DNA of 64,000 nt from an uncultured Bacteroidia bacterium (lineage in GTDB: Bacteria; Bacteroidota; Bacteroidia; Bacteroidales; Prolixibacteraceae): the NCBI GenBank assembly GCA_903923905.1, contig CAIXZH010000050.1, forward strand, positions 1 to 64,000, written 5' to 3'. Below the pieces are notes generated by a model, which was not told the origin of the DNA, ran no database searches, and saw only the letters and a program-made list of their open reading frames with translations. A program made the translations under genes and the position numbers. Positions 1 through 10,716 of this stretch are shown one piece after another; position 1 is the stretch's first letter, and the number at the start of each line of letters is the position of its first letter.

Positions 1-1289
1 CCCATTCTGATTTCCAATAATTTAATTATATCTTCCCGGACGATCTCCCTTCTGAATCTGGGTTTCCAGGGTGTTAGCCGATTGTCGATATGACTAATCG
101 CAGCGTCAATATTTGCCGATTCCTCAAAGGCCTTATCCTTATAAATCCGCTCATCGATAAAAATCTGTTCGAGGGAGGCAAAATGCCATTGTTCCTCGAG
201 TTCGCCCATATGAATTTCAAGCTCAAGCTTAAGTAATTCAACAGTTTTTTCTACTGATCGTTTAAGGATTTCTGTAACATTTATAAATCTGGGCTTGTCG
301 TCTTCAACAATGCAGGCATTGGGCGAAATTGAAACTTCGCAATCGGTAAAAGCATAAAGCGCATCAATCGTTTTGTCTGAACTGATTCCCGGCATTAGGT
401 GAATCAAAATCTCGACATTTGCAGCTGTATTGTCATCAATTTTTTTGACCTTGATTTTCCCTTTATCGTTGGCTTTAACAATTGATTCAATTAAAGAAGA
501 GGTTGTCCGGCCAAAAGGTATCTCTGTAATAGCAAGGGTTTTATTATCGAGTTTTTCGATTTTGGCCCTGATCTTAACTGCACCACCTCGCAAGCCATCA
601 TTATATTTGCTGACATCGATGTAACCGCCTGTCAGAAAATCGGGAAAAAGTTCGAAATTTTCTTCGTTAAGATACGCAATACAGGCATCAAGTAACTCGA
701 TAAAATTATGAGGGAGAATTTTTGATGCCAGACCCACCGCAATTCCTTCGACTCCCTGGGCCAACAGCAGGGGAAATTTGACCGGAAGGGTTACAGGTTC
801 GCGGTTTCGGCTGTCGTATGAGAGCTGCCACTTAGTCGTTTTGGGATTAAACATAACCTCAAGTGCGAACTTTGAGAGTCGTGCCTCAATGTATCTTGGA
901 GCCGCGGCTCCATCACCAGTAAGTATATTTCCCCAGTTTCCCTGAGCATCAATTAACAATTCCTTCTGCCCAAGCTGAACAAGAGCATCGCCAATCGAAG
1001 CATCGCCATGGGGGTGGTACATCATCGTCTGCCCGATAATGTTGGCAACTTTAGTATACCTGCCATCGTCCATCTGCCTCATTGCATGAAGAATACGGCG
1101 TTGAACAGGTTTAAGTCCGTCATTTACATAAGGCACTGCCCTCTCCAGGATCACATATGAAGCATAATCAAGGAACCAGGTCTGATACATCGATGACAAA
1201 TAAACAATATGGTGAAGCTCCTTTTTAGCCTCTTTTGCCTCATTCTCTTCCGGCATCGGTAATCCTTCTGTAACTTCCTCGTTAGACAT
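1..1289 (-). CDS. parC: DNA topoisomerase IV subunit A (ParC), 3' end outside window
   Basis: Breakage-reunion subunit of the type IIA topoisomerase that decatenates and relaxes DNA together with ParE. About 429 codons are visible from the ATG at 1287-1289; no stop is reached, so the C-terminal part lies to the left. The conserved region from about residue 28 includes the HPHGDAS stretch near 92-98. The catalytic tyrosine lies in the APRYIEARL motif (about Y133). It follows parE by 74 bp on the same strand with no terminator visible between them, so the two are probably cotranscribed. The parE neighbour, which is ParE-like rather than GyrB-like, makes ParC more likely than GyrA. Confidence 0.93.
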   Translation of the reverse strand, partial: MSNEEVTEGLPMPEENEAKEAKKELHHIVYLSSMYQTWFLDYASYVILERAVPYVNDGLKPVQRRILHAMRQMDDGRYTKVANIIGQTMMYHPHGDASIGDALVQLGQKELLIDAQGNWGNILTGDGAAAPRYIEARLSKFALEVMFNPKTTKWQLSYDSRNREPVTLPVKFPLLLAQGVEGIAVGLASKILPHNFIELLDACIAYLNEENFELFPDFLTGGYIDVSKYNDGLRGGAVKIRAKIEKLDNKTLAITEIPFGRTTSSLIESIVKANDKGKIKVKKIDDNTAANVEILIHLMPGISSDKTIDALYAFTDCEVSISPNACIVEDDKPRFINVTEILKRSVEKTVELLKLELEIHMGELEEQWHFASLEQIFIDERIYKDKAFEESANIDAAISHIDNRLTPWKPRFRREIVREDIIKLLEIRM

Positions 1290-1363
1290 TTTTCACGAAT
1301 GAATTGGAGTTGCTAATATGATTTGTCGGTCATCGTCAAACAATGACAGGTGGTTATCATTAC

Positions 1364-3196
1364 TTAAATTTCATCTTTTTCTACATGGAGATTCTCAATA
1401 ATGAAGTCCTGACGATCGGGGGTGTTTTTACCCATGTAAAATTCGAGCATCTCGGAAACGGATTCATTTTTATTCAGAATAACTGAGTCGAGGCGAATAT
1501 CCTCGCCAATAAAATTCTTAAACTCATCGGGCGATATTTCACCCAATCCTTTAAAACGAGTTATTTCAGGACTGGCCCCAAGGGCTTTTACTGCCTGATC
1601 GCGTTCCTGCTCAGAATAACAATAAGCTGTTCTTTTTTTATTACGAACCCGGAAAAGGGGTGTCTGTAAAATATAAAGATGCCCTTTTTTAATCAACTCA
1701 GGAAAGAACTGCAAAAAGAAGGTGATTAGCAACAAACGGATATGCATACCGTCAACATCGGCATCAGTGGATATGATCACCTTGTTATACCGCAGTTCGT
1801 CTATACCCTCTTCGATATTCAGAGCGGCCTGAAGCAAGTTAAACTCTTCATTCTCGTACACGATCTTCTTGGTTAGCCCATAACTGTTCAGTGGCTTGCC
1901 CCGAAGACTAAAAACAGCCTGAGTCGTAACATCACGTGATTTGGTAATCGACCCACTTGCCGAGTCCCCTTCGGTAATAAAAATCGAGCTGTTTTCCTTA
2001 AGTTCATGGCTGGTGTTATAGTGAATCCTGCAGTCCCTTAATTTCTTATTATGCAGACTTACCTTTTTCGCCCTCTGTTTTGCCAGTTTTTGAATGCCTG
2101 AGATTGCCTTACGTTCCCTTTCTGATTCCTGGATTCGTTTTAAGAGAATGTCAGCGGTTGTACCATTCTTATGAAGGAAGTTCCCTAACTCCTTTTGGAC
2201 AAAATTCATTATAAAATTACGCACAGAAGGACCCTCAGGCCCCATGTCCTTTGAGCCCAGTTTTGTTTTGGTCTGAGACTCAAATATTGGTTCTTCAACC
2301 TTAATGCTGAGTGCAGAAACTATTGAGGCGCGGATATCGGAAGCATCGAACTCTTTATGGTAAAAATCCCGGATTGTTTTGACAAGTGCTTCACGGAAGG
2401 CTGCCAGGTGAGTTCCACCCTGAGGAGTAAACTGACCATTTACAAAGGTGTAATAATCTTCACCGTACTGGTTGCTGTGAGTCAGCGCAAATTCAATGTC
2501 CTCACCTTTGAGATGGATTATCGGATAAACCGGATCCTGATCGAGGTTTTCCTCCAGAAGATCATAAAGACCATTTTTTGAGAGGTATTTTTCTCCATTA
2601 AAATTGATTATTAATCCGGCGTTTAGAAAGGTGTAATTTTTCAATAATGGGACTACAAACTCCTCGATGTAGTGATAATTCCTGAAGATCTCATTATCAG
2701 GGGTAAAAGCTACTGCGGTACCGTTTACCTCCTCGGTAGGAATCTCATCATGGTCTTTTAATATCTCGCCCTTCGAAAAATCAATTCTTTTTAAACGGCC
2801 ATCCCGAACGGATTTAATCGAAAACTTATGCGACAGCGCATTTACGGCTTTAATTCCCACCCCGTTTAACCCTACCGATTTCTTGAAAACCTTTGAATCG
2901 TATTTAGCACCCGTATTCATACGAGAAGCCACATCCATCAGCTTACCAAGCGGAATACCACGGCCATAGTCTCGCACAGAAACCAGATCATCAGAAACAG
3001 ACACATCAATCTTGCGCCCGTTGCCCATCATAAATTCGTCAACAGAATTATCCAGAACCTCCTTTAGAAGGACATAAATTCCATCATCGGCCGCTGAGCC
3101 ATCGCCCAACTTACCAATGTACATACCGGGTCGCTTGCGGATATGTTCTTTCCAATCAAGCGTACGAATTGATTCTTCAGAATAACCTGGGACCAT
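1364..3196 (-). CDS. parE: DNA topoisomerase IV subunit B (ParE)
   Basis: ATPase subunit of topoisomerase IV, about 610 residues. The GHKL ATPase domain shows the E-x3-DN motif near 46-50 and the DYGRGIP motif near 77-82. The QTK loop is at about 308-310. The Toprim metal-binding motifs EGDSASG (about 409-415) and DADVDG (about 478-483) are intact. The frame stays open to an ATG at 3253, but that start would lie upstream of a near-perfect promoter at 3214-3244. The ATG at 3194-3196, giving an N-terminus [11 protein letters not shown], fits the usual ParE N-terminus and a short leader. The [12 protein letters not shown]...GKLGDG beginning is typical of Bacteroidota ParE and not of GyrB. Confidence 0.95.
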   Translation of the reverse strand: MVPGYSEESIRTLDWKEHIRKRPGMYIGKLGDGSAADDGIYVLLKEVLDNSVDEFMMGNGRKIDVSVSDDLVSVRDYGRGIPLGKLMDVASRMNTGAKYDSKVFKKSVGLNGVGIKAVNALSHKFSIKSVRDGRLKRIDFSKGEILKDHDEIPTEEVNGTAVAFTPDNEIFRNYHYIEEFVVPLLKNYTFLNAGLIINFNGEKYLSKNGLYDLLEENLDQDPVYPIIHLKGEDIEFALTHSNQYGEDYYTFVNGQFTPQGGTHLAAFREALVKTIRDFYHKEFDASDIRASIVSALSIKVEEPIFESQTKTKLGSKDMGPEGPSVRNFIMNFVQKELGNFLHKNGTTADILLKRIQESERERKAISGIQKLAKQRAKKVSLHNKKLRDCRIHYNTSHELKENSSIFITEGDSASGSITKSRDVTTQAVFSLRGKPLNSYGLTKKIVYENEEFNLLQAALNIEEGIDELRYNKVIISTDADVDGMHIRLLLITFFLQFFPELIKKGHLYILQTPLFRVRNKKRTAYCYSEQERDQAVKALGASPEITRFKGLGEISPDEFKNFIGEDIRLDSVILNKNESVSEMLEFYMGKNTPDRQDFIIENLHVEKDEI

Positions 3197-3213
3197 TTTA
3201 AATCGATTTTGCA

Positions 3214-3244
3214 CAAATATAGTGAAAATCAAAGGTGTCACAAA
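3214..3244 (-). promoter_or_regulatory. Bacteroidota-type promoter of parE
   Basis: On the minus strand TTTG (3241-3244) is followed by exactly 19 bases and TATATTTG (3214-3221), matching the TTTG-N19-TAnnTTTG consensus. Initiation would fall near 3207, about ten bases before the chosen parE ATG, so it also decides the start codon. Confidence 0.75.
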
Positions 3245-3253
3245 CGAAATCAA

Positions 3254-3605
3254 CAGCCAGTAATGAACACAATTTAGTTGATAAGTTTCAGACGCGGCCC
3301 TAAAGATGGATGTGAAAGATATTTTTAATTATTTAATCAACCCTGGCTCATTTACATACAACTAATTCTATTATAGCTACTTGTGTGATTAATTGCAAAT
3401 ATTAAACAGTTGAACGATTTCAGTTAAAAATCTGAAGGCAGATGGTTGCAATTGACCGGCCGCATTAGAAATAATCAAAATTTTCTCTACCAAAAATCAC
3501 TGCTATAGCTGCAAAAATTCAATGATTCGTTTGAATAAAAAGAAGAAGGTTATGAATATTCTAGGATTAAAAGAATAATTTTGAGATTCGGGTTTAGCCC
3601 GTGAT
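3254..3605. other. Divergent intergenic region, parE / antiporter
   Basis: About 350 AT-rich bases between divergent genes. I see no gene or RNA here. A plus-strand TAATTTTG at 3576-3583 could be the -7 element of the antiporter gene, but no good -33 element lies 19 bases upstream. It would support the ATG at 3621 over the upstream TTG at 3606. Confidence 0.4.
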
Positions 3606-3620
3606 TTGAATAGGCTAAAA

Positions 3621-5759
3621 ATGGATAAAGTACTTGATAATCTGCAGCATATATTTCAAAGACCATTTCAGAGTTCAGTCCTGATATTTGCATTGATCTT
3701 GTTCATTATACTGCTTGCACCTATTTTATTCAGAAGATTTAAAGTTCCCGGAATAATCGGATTGATTATTGCCGGAGTAATTATTGGTCCGCATGGATTG
3801 AATCTCATTGCCAAAAATTCTGCAATAGATCTCTTTTCAACCATCGGATTGCTTTATATCATGTTTCTTGCCGGCCTCGAACTGGACCTGAAAGGCTTTT
3901 CCAACTACAAGCACAAGAGTTTGGTATTTGGCTTCTTTACATTTATTTCCCCCTTTGCTATTGGATACCCTGTCTGCCGGTATTTGCTGGAGTTTAGTTT
4001 CGAGACCAGTTTTTTAGTTTCAAGTATGTTTGCCACACATACACTGGTGACTTATCCCATCGTCAGCCGTTTCGGTATTTCAAGGAATGAAGCGGTAGGG
4101 ATAACCGTTGGAGGAACTATGCTGACCGATACTGCAGTATTAATAATTCTGGCAGTTATTAGTGGTTCTGTAAACGGTGAAATTACTCCTGGTTTTTGGA
4201 TAAGATTCTCAATTTCTGTATTACTATTCCTTGGCATCGTTTTATGGCTTATTCCGAAACTTGCCACCTGGTTTTTCCGGCATTTTGAAGGGGAGAAAAA
4301 TTCACATTTCATCTTTGTCCTGGCCATGGTTTTCCTTTCCGCATTTTTATCTGAACTAGCTGGTCTTGAGCCAATTATTGGAGCATTTGCAGCCGGAATT
4401 GCGTTGAACAAACTAATTCCCCACACCTCATCCCTGATGAACAGGCTGGAGTTTGTTGGCAATTCCCTATTCATTCCATTTTTCCTGATCAGTGTCGGAA
4501 TGCTGATTAACCTGCATGTACTTTTGGAAGGCCCTCATGCATTGATTATTGCAGCAACACTTACGATTGTTGCACTCATCGGAAAATACATTGCAGCCTG
4601 GATTACCTCTGCAATATTCAAGTATTCCAAAGCTAACCGCCACCTGATATTTGGATTGAGCAGTTCGCATGCCGCAGCTACAATCGCCGTAATTATGGTA
4701 GGTTTCAGAATTGGAATTGTAGATGAGAATATACTGAATGGAACAATCGTATTAATTTTGGTAACCTGTCTTGTAGCTTCATTTGTTACGGAACATTCTG
4801 CTAAACATGTTTTAATCACCGATAAATCCGAATCTCCTGCCCTACCTTCCATCAGTGAGCAAAAAATACTTGTTCCGATCTATAACCCCAATAATATGGA
4901 ACGATTGCTCGACCTGGCCATCGCAATAAAAAATCCTAAAAACCGTTTTCCGATCGTTAGTTTGTCAGTTGTGGAGGATGACCTTCAGGCAAAGCAAAAG
5001 CTGGTCGAAGCAAAGATAAACCTTGAAAAAGCGATCATTCATGCCTCTGCCTTTGATCAGGAAGTTGAAATTATTACAACGATCAGTCAAAACGTTCCCA
5101 GCGGAATTAAACGGGTAGCCACTGAGATATTTGCCACTGAGATTATTATTGGATTTGCCCTTAAAAGCCAGTTTACTGACATCCTGTTTGGAAATGTAAT
5201 AAAATATATCGTGGAGAATACGAATCAGGCTGTCTGGGCTTGCAGTATCTCCCCTCAACTAAGCGGGCACAAAAAAATTGTGGTTATCTGCCCCCGGTAT
5301 GCAGATCGGGAATACGGATTTAATCTGTGGCTTGACAGAGTATTTCGGCTGGCTAGGACCTTAAAGGTATCCTGCCAATTTCTCTCGACTCCTCAAACCT
5401 TCAGGCACATTAAAGAATACCTGCATTCGAGTAAAATGGTTATTTCCTTAAAACATACAGAGTTTACCGATTGGAATGATTTCACCGAAATCTCAGCCTA
5501 CATTCAGCCAACAGACCTTGTAATTATTACACTACCGCGAAACGGCGGCATTTCTTACAAAATCAACCAGGAGAGTATTCCGCGACTGATGGCCAAAAAT
5601 TTTGAAAACTACGACTTCATCCTGATTTATCCGAACGAGATTGAGGATAATCCTGAAATGATGTTCTCAGACGATTTCGACAAAAGCCTGATTGAAGAGG
5701 GTATTAATAAGCTTTCAAATAAAGCAAGATCGCTTACTGAGATCTTCCGCAAGAGATAG
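3621..5759 (+). CDS. Cation:proton antiporter (CPA2/Kef type) with cytoplasmic USP-like tail
   Basis: Inner-membrane monovalent cation/proton antiporter, about 712 residues. The first ~390 residues hold about a dozen hydrophobic segments, including the GIIGLIIAGVIIGPHGL and LAGLELDL stretches typical of the CPA2 family. The remaining ~310 residues are soluble and begin with a universal-stress-protein-like fold (KILVPIYNP start), probably a regulatory domain. I chose the ATG at 3621; the upstream TTG at 3606 adds only five residues. The gene stands alone. It could exchange Na+ or K+; the sequence does not decide which. Confidence 0.85.
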   Translation: MDKVLDNLQHIFQRPFQSSVLIFALILFIILLAPILFRRFKVPGIIGLIIAGVIIGPHGLNLIAKNSAIDLFSTIGLLYIMFLAGLELDLKGFSNYKHKSLVFGFFTFISPFAIGYPVCRYLLEFSFETSFLVSSMFATHTLVTYPIVSRFGISRNEAVGITVGGTMLTDTAVLIILAVISGSVNGEITPGFWIRFSISVLLFLGIVLWLIPKLATWFFRHFEGEKNSHFIFVLAMVFLSAFLSELAGLEPIIGAFAAGIALNKLIPHTSSLMNRLEFVGNSLFIPFFLISVGMLINLHVLLEGPHALIIAATLTIVALIGKYIAAWITSAIFKYSKANRHLIFGLSSSHAAATIAVIMVGFRIGIVDENILNGTIVLILVTCLVASFVTEHSAKHVLITDKSESPALPSISEQKILVPIYNPNNMERLLDLAIAIKNPKNRFPIVSLSVVEDDLQAKQKLVEAKINLEKAIIHASAFDQEVEIITTISQNVPSGIKRVATEIFATEIIIGFALKSQFTDILFGNVIKYIVENTNQAVWACSISPQLSGHKKIVVICPRYADREYGFNLWLDRVFRLARTLKVSCQFLSTPQTFRHIKEYLHSSKMVISLKHTEFTDWNDFTEISAYIQPTDLVIITLPRNGGISYKINQESIPRLMAKNFENYDFILIYPNEIEDNPEMMFSDDFDKSLIEEGINKLSNKARSLTEIFRKR

Positions 5760-5984
5760 ATTCTAAGGAATAGGCTTGTTATGAAAAAGTGAACTTACCT
5801 CCGAAGTAGTTCAGCCAGATGCAAAAAATAGTTTGCCGGCTGCACCGGTCCAAATTTCCAAATTACACATACCAAATAATCTAAGACATTATTCCTTTGG
5901 TCTGATTCCCTACTTCATCAATAAGACAATATTAATTTTACCTATTCATAACCTATTAGAACCTGATACTTAAATAGGCATTCC

Positions 5985-5992
5985 TATCTTTG
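5985..5992 (+). promoter_or_regulatory. Putative -7 element before the EamA transporter
   Basis: TATCTTTG fits TAnnTTTG and ends 19 bases before the ATG at 6012. The -33 position reads CCTG, a weak match to TTTG. Confidence 0.45.
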
Positions 5993-6011
5993 TCCAACCA
6001 ATTTTGAATTT

Positions 6012-6911
6012 ATGTGGGCACTCTTTGCCGTTCTTTCGGCTATTTTCCTTGGAACATACGATGTTTTTAAAAAATTATCGCTGAGTCATAATGCTGTTCT
6101 GCCAGTTCTCTTTTTTTCAACGTTCACATATGCCGTCACCTTTCTTCCTTTAGTCCTGATATCCGCTTACTACCCTGAATTACTGAAAAACACTATTTTT
6201 TTTATTCCTGAAGCACCTCTTGCACAGCACGGCTATTTTTTCCTTAAATCGGTGATTGTCACAAGCTCCTGGATTTTCGCATTTTTCGCAATCAAGCACC
6301 TTCCTTTGACAATCGTTTCTCCAATACGTGCAACCGGTCCCATCTGGATTATTTTGGGAGCCATCGTTATTTTTTCAGAACATCTGACTATGATACAGTG
6401 GATTGGAACAGCTATTACTCTGGTCTTTTTTTATTTTTTATCGCTTGCAGGGAAGTCTGAAGGGTTTCATTTTTCGACTAATAAATGGGTTCTGTTTTTA
6501 ATTGCCGGTACTCTGCTTGGATCAATAAGCGGGTTTTATGATAAATTCCTTGTTCGTAATTTCGACCGGATGGCTATGCAGGCATGGTCATCGATATACC
6601 AGGTTGGCCTACTTTTACCGATAGTCCTTTTTCTCTGGTACCCGAATCGTAAAGAAAATACCCCATTTCAGTGGCGTTGGTCAATCCCGATGATCGGTCT
6701 TTTTTTGGTAGTTGCTGACTTCCTGTATTTTTATGCGATTGGTTTTGACGGATCTCTCATTTCCGTAATATCGGCTCTGCGACGTGGAGGAGTCGTCATC
6801 TCATTTACCCTCGGAGCTGTAATATTTCATGAAAAGAATGTCCGGCAGAAAGGTTGGCTTCTACTCGGAATTTTGACAGGGGTTATTATTTTGGTATTAG
6901 GCAGCAAATAA
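6012..6911 (+). CDS. EamA/DMT family transporter
   Basis: Inner-membrane permease of the drug/metabolite transporter superfamily, 299 residues and about ten hydrophobic segments, made of two EamA repeats (about 1-145 and 155-298). The SPIRATGPIWIILGAIVIFSEHL stretch in the first half and the SVISALRRGGVVISFTLGAVIFHE stretch in the second are the matching conserved parts of the two repeats. The substrate cannot be told from sequence. It is monocistronic and convergent with the MprF-like gene, with a shared hairpin between them. Confidence 0.85.
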   Translation: MWALFAVLSAIFLGTYDVFKKLSLSHNAVLPVLFFSTFTYAVTFLPLVLISAYYPELLKNTIFFIPEAPLAQHGYFFLKSVIVTSSWIFAFFAIKHLPLTIVSPIRATGPIWIILGAIVIFSEHLTMIQWIGTAITLVFFYFLSLAGKSEGFHFSTNKWVLFLIAGTLLGSISGFYDKFLVRNFDRMAMQAWSSIYQVGLLLPIVLFLWYPNRKENTPFQWRWSIPMIGLFLVVADFLYFYAIGFDGSLISVISALRRGGVVISFTLGAVIFHEKNVRQKGWLLLGILTGVIILVLGSK

Positions 6912-6913
6912 TA

Positions 6914-6945
6914 TTTTAGAGCCACGAAGTATTACGTCTCTAAAA
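6914..6945. terminator. Bidirectional hairpin between EamA and mprF genes
   Basis: TTTTAGAG (6914-6921) and CTCTAAAA (6938-6945) form an 8-bp stem with an inner ACG/CGT match. T-runs occur on both strands, and it lies between two convergent stop codons. Confidence 0.5.
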
Positions 6946-6947
6946 TT

Positions 6948-9581
6948 TTACGGTTTGATTACTTTCATCAATGCTCCCGGAACCTGAATAAGGTCAAAGT
7001 CATGATCATAGATCAGGAATTTGTTCTCCCATATAGTTGCAAATTTCTCCTTATATTCCCGTAACCCCTTATATTGTGAAAATCCCCTTATTTTCTCATA
7101 GGCAAACTTCATGGACTTTTCTTTGAAAGTATGGGGATCGTTTAATCCTGACATTGGTGCAAAACCCATATTGACATACGAATATCCTTCGGATTTAAGG
7201 TGACGGAATAATTCGATAATAATAAAATCCATTACCCCATTTGGAGCATCTGACGTTTTTCGAATTAAATCACAAGTACCTTCTCCCCTGGCGAAATCGG
7301 GAATGATGTTTAAAAATGCCACAATTTTCTCTTCAGAGTTCTCAACCGTAATAAGCGTTTGCTGTTTCAGTTCACCCCATATAAACATCCCCTGCGAGAA
7401 GATTATTTCACTTCTGCCGGTATCCTCAAGCCATTCGTCAGATACCGATTTAATTTTCTGAAGAAGACCATCTTTAATCGGAGGAGTATGAATTTGGGTT
7501 TTGTAACCCCTATCCTTTACTTTAGAGAGCGCATTCCTGATCGACTTCTTAGAGCCCCCTTCCAATGAAAAAGTATTCAGATCTACCAACCCCTCCTGCC
7601 CCAAAAACATTACCTTTTTTTTCAAACTTTGATAAATCGGCAGATCGGCTTCTGGGACGCGATAATAAATACTTTTTAATCCAATTTCAAAACAAAACCG
7701 GTCAAATTGGCTAATACAAAGCTTCATCTGATTTTCATCCTCCGCAACCGGGTTTTCAAGAACAACAGCATAATTTCCAGCTGGCCGATAGGCAATGAAT
7801 GCATTTATTCCTTCAGGTTCAAAGATCATTTTATCCTGGTAAGTCTTGAAATAATCAAGAGCCGATTTTCCATGTTGTTCAACTAATTCCCTGGGCCGTT
7901 CAAGTTCAAGCGGAGAAGGAAAAATCTTCAGGAAGTAAGGACGAATAAGGGTATAAATCAGGAAACAAAGTGTTAAAAATCCGCTTACATTAATCGACAA
8001 AAGAAATTTATGGGCAAACCGATCAGCTGGAATCAAATCGGTGCTGCCAACCAGAAAATAGTTCTGCAATGCATACCTGATGGATTGCAGGAAACTAAAA
8101 TCAATATTAAAGTGTTTTTTGTCAAGATAATAGAATCCGATTACGCTATAAACCAATACCGCAAATATGCTCAATATCGCAGTTTGTATTCCAACCGATC
8201 GCAAACGGGGATTGTTTTTTACATAATAGTCTTTCTTGGTAAATATCAAAACGACAATGACTAAAAACGCAGCAATAGCCTCCTCGTAATCCACAGCTTT
8301 AGTGAGATTACCTATCATGGAAACAAATGAGAGGAAAAATGCAAACCACCAGGCAATTTTTAGCCCTTTGAGCATAAAAGAAGCGGTAACCAATAAAAAC
8401 AGACCCAGCCCAAGAACAAAATAATTCGAAACAATAATTGCATCTATTGGCAAAAAGTCCCTTAACCAGTGAACCCGTTCTGATATTGCTGGAGTCAGCA
8501 CAGAAACTATATTAATTATTCCCAATGATAATAGTAGCAGAGCTGGTATAATTCTCATCAGTAGCTTATTGATTTTCACCAAAAAACTAAATATACCAAG
8601 GACTAATGGAAGCCAGAATTCAAAGAAGCGGTAGAGAAGTGTGGTTGTAACAGCCTCAATATTTGAAAAGCCAAAACGGATAAGGACAAAAGTCATTGAA
8701 ACTTCAATGGCGCCAAGACCTCTTAGAAATGGCGAAACAATTAAAAAGATAACTGAAATGACATAACCCACGAAAGCAGCAATAAAGGAAGGATTATAGC
8801 CCAGGGCCAACATCGCAATGTAAAGATGGGCAATGCCGGCAAATTCAATAAGAACAGAATAAAAGACAGTTATAAAGAATTGTTTTTTACTAATCCTGTT
8901 GTTCCTGATATCTACCGAAAATACTTCAAAAAATGAGAATGATTTAACCAGCCATCTATAAAACAACCCTTTTTTTACGATTGACCGATACATAAAATAT
9001 AAAATAACTATAAGCGCAAACATTGCAAAAAATGCAATCCATTCACCAGAATTGAGTCCGCCTGCAATTAATGAGTACATAAATATGGGAATTGCAACTA
9101 CTATCACAGACAAAATCCCAACGAATCCATAAACAGTGGAGGCAAAATGGATTTGCGATTTTGTTATTCCCTTCTTCTCAATCTCACCCGTAAAAAAAGC
9201 AAGGGAAGAAATGCCTCCGGCAGGTAAGAAAATACTTACCAAATTTCTTTTCAGGAATAAAACTATGGCACTGATTAATGAGATACGTTTCCGAATTGAC
9301 GCAAATGAAGCCACATACATCAATCCCTGTAAAATAACGTATCCAAACGTTAAAAGAATTCCAATACATACAAACTTCCAGTCAGCCGAAAACAGCAATC
9401 GATTTACTTCCGCTAACTCGGTATGTTCACTTTTAATAAACCAAATAGCAATGGCAATTGAAAAAATGGTAAATATTGCCTGAGCCAGCATTTTGCTGTT
9501 CTCTAAAATAAAAGGAAGACTTCTCTCTTTAATAAATTGACCAATATAAAGAAAAGGTCGGCTAGCTTTAGTCAAAAACAT
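6948..9581 (-). CDS. mprF: MprF-like aminoacyl-phosphatidylglycerol flippase/synthase
   Basis: Two-part inner-membrane protein of 877 residues. The N-terminal ~520 residues contain about a dozen or more hydrophobic segments matching the flippase domain (including the LPAGGISSLAFFTGE stretch near 117). The C-terminal ~330 residues are a soluble DUF2156 transferase domain (YRPAGNYAVVLENP, then the VMDFIIIELFRHLKSEGYSYVNMGFAPMSG region). In characterised MprF proteins this domain moves lysine or alanine from aminoacyl-tRNA to phosphatidylglycerol, lowering the negative charge of the membrane and giving resistance to cationic peptides. Bacteroidota homologues are little studied, so the amino acid and even the lipid acceptor are open. 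It follows the mutarotase gene by 10 bp and is likely cotranscribed with it. Confidence 0.82.
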   Translation of the reverse strand: MFLTKASRPFLYIGQFIKERSLPFILENSKMLAQAIFTIFSIAIAIWFIKSEHTELAEVNRLLFSADWKFVCIGILLTFGYVILQGLMYVASFASIRKRISLISAIVLFLKRNLVSIFLPAGGISSLAFFTGEIEKKGITKSQIHFASTVYGFVGILSVIVVAIPIFMYSLIAGGLNSGEWIAFFAMFALIVILYFMYRSIVKKGLFYRWLVKSFSFFEVFSVDIRNNRISKKQFFITVFYSVLIEFAGIAHLYIAMLALGYNPSFIAAFVGYVISVIFLIVSPFLRGLGAIEVSMTFVLIRFGFSNIEAVTTTLLYRFFEFWLPLVLGIFSFLVKINKLLMRIIPALLLLSLGIINIVSVLTPAISERVHWLRDFLPIDAIIVSNYFVLGLGLFLLVTASFMLKGLKIAWWFAFFLSFVSMIGNLTKAVDYEEAIAAFLVIVVLIFTKKDYYVKNNPRLRSVGIQTAILSIFAVLVYSVIGFYYLDKKHFNIDFSFLQSIRYALQNYFLVGSTDLIPADRFAHKFLLSINVSGFLTLCFLIYTLIRPYFLKIFPSPLELERPRELVEQHGKSALDYFKTYQDKMIFEPEGINAFIAYRPAGNYAVVLENPVAEDENQMKLCISQFDRFCFEIGLKSIYYRVPEADLPIYQSLKKKVMFLGQEGLVDLNTFSLEGGSKKSIRNALSKVKDRGYKTQIHTPPIKDGLLQKIKSVSDEWLEDTGRSEIIFSQGMFIWGELKQQTLITVENSEEKIVAFLNIIPDFARGEGTCDLIRKTSDAPNGVMDFIIIELFRHLKSEGYSYVNMGFAPMSGLNDPHTFKEKSMKFAYEKIRGFSQYKGLREYKEKFATIWENKFLIYDHDFDLIQVPGALMKVIKP

Positions 9582-9591
9582 ATCGGCAACA

Positions 9592-10716
9592 CTACTTTAT
9601 TGAAAATCGATAGACACACGCTGAAGAATAAATTTCACCAGGTCTTAATACAACAGTTGGAAAATTGGAATGATTTGGAGAGTCCGGAAAATGTTGGGTT
9701 TCAAGACAGAATGCAGACCTGAAATTATAAGGTTTACCTTTTTTCCCTATCTCTTTACCTTTAAGAAAATTACCAGTATAGAACTGGATACCGGGTTCAT
9801 TGGTGAACACTTCCATATAGCGTCCACTTAGCGGATCATAAACCGAAGCTGCAAACGAAACCCTTTCATTTTTTGTTTTATTTAATACAAAGTTGTGGTC
9901 ATAACCATGACCAAACACCAACTGCTGAATAGGGTCATTAATCCGCTTTCCAATAACCAAAGGCAGAGTGAAGTCAAAAGGTGTCCCCTTCACTGGTTCA
10001 AGATTTCCGGTTGGAATAAGGGTGGAGTCTACCGGGGTAAAGTAATCGGCATTGATGTACATCTTGTGATCGAGAATATCACCATGTCCTGCTCCATGGA
10101 GGTTAAAATAGGTATGATTCGTTAAGTTAATCACTGTTGGCTTATTGGTTTTTGCGGAGTAAAAGATGTTCACCTCGTTTTTATCTGTAAGCTTGTAGAT
10201 CATCATAACCTTCAATTCTCCGGGATAACCCTCATCCATGTCAGGCGAAACCAATGTCATCTCTACCTCGTTATCCCTATTTTGAACACCATTCCAAATT
10301 TTGGAGGAGAATCCTTTGATTCCCCCGTGCAGACTATTGGGAATATTATTTATCGCAAGTTTATATTCCAGATTGTCGAGTTTAAATGTACCTTTTGAAA
10401 TACGATTTCCATACCGCCCTATTGCAGCACCAAAATACTGTTCTTTGGCGTTAAGGTAACCGGTTAGACTATCATAACCCAAAACAATATCCTCCTTCTT
10501 TCCACTTCTGTCGGGAACCATTAAAGACACGATTCGTCCGCCATAATTGGTGACTGACATCTCCATCCCGTTTTTGTTTCTTAATGTGAAAAGTTCAACC
10601 TGTTTTCCATCAATCTTTTTATTAAAAGCATCAGGCGAAATTACCGTCCTGGATTTTTTTTGGTCACAGGAAACCACAGCAAAGGCAACAAGCAGAGTCA
10701 GTGTTATTATTTTCAT
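9592..10716 (-). CDS. galM: Aldose 1-epimerase (galactose mutarotase), lipoprotein
   Basis: Interconverts the alpha and beta anomers of aldoses. It is 374 residues long with an N-terminal lipoprotein signal ending in a VVSC lipobox (Cys about 17), so it acts in the periplasm or at the outer membrane and not in the cytosol like E. coli GalM. The catalytic His region NSLHGG, the second motif NHTYFNL and the C-terminal catalytic Glu motif FCLETQHFPDSPN are all present. A minus-strand TACCTTTG at 10751-10758 is a possible -7 element. It is followed closely by mprF, with no obvious functional link. Confidence 0.9.
   Translation of the reverse strand: MKIITLTLLVAFAVVSCDQKKSRTVISPDAFNKKIDGKQVELFTLRNKNGMEMSVTNYGGRIVSLMVPDRSGKKEDIVLGYDSLTGYLNAKEQYFGAAIGRYGNRISKGTFKLDNLEYKLAINNIPNSLHGGIKGFSSKIWNGVQNRDNEVEMTLVSPDMDEGYPGELKVMMIYKLTDKNEVNIFYSAKTNKPTVINLTNHTYFNLHGAGHGDILDHKMYINADYFTPVDSTLIPTGNLEPVKGTPFDFTLPLVIGKRINDPIQQLVFGHGYDHNFVLNKTKNERVSFAASVYDPLSGRYMEVFTNEPGIQFYTGNFLKGKEIGKKGKPYNFRSAFCLETQHFPDSPNHSNFPTVVLRPGEIYSSACVYRFSIK

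Noticed and set aside
3197-3253. Upstream start for ParE at 3253
   Set aside because: It would lie upstream of a consensus promoter, and the extra 19 residues are not family-like.
4052-4852. Several minus-strand frames of 67-140 residues
   Set aside because: All are antisense to the antiporter gene and have no family features.
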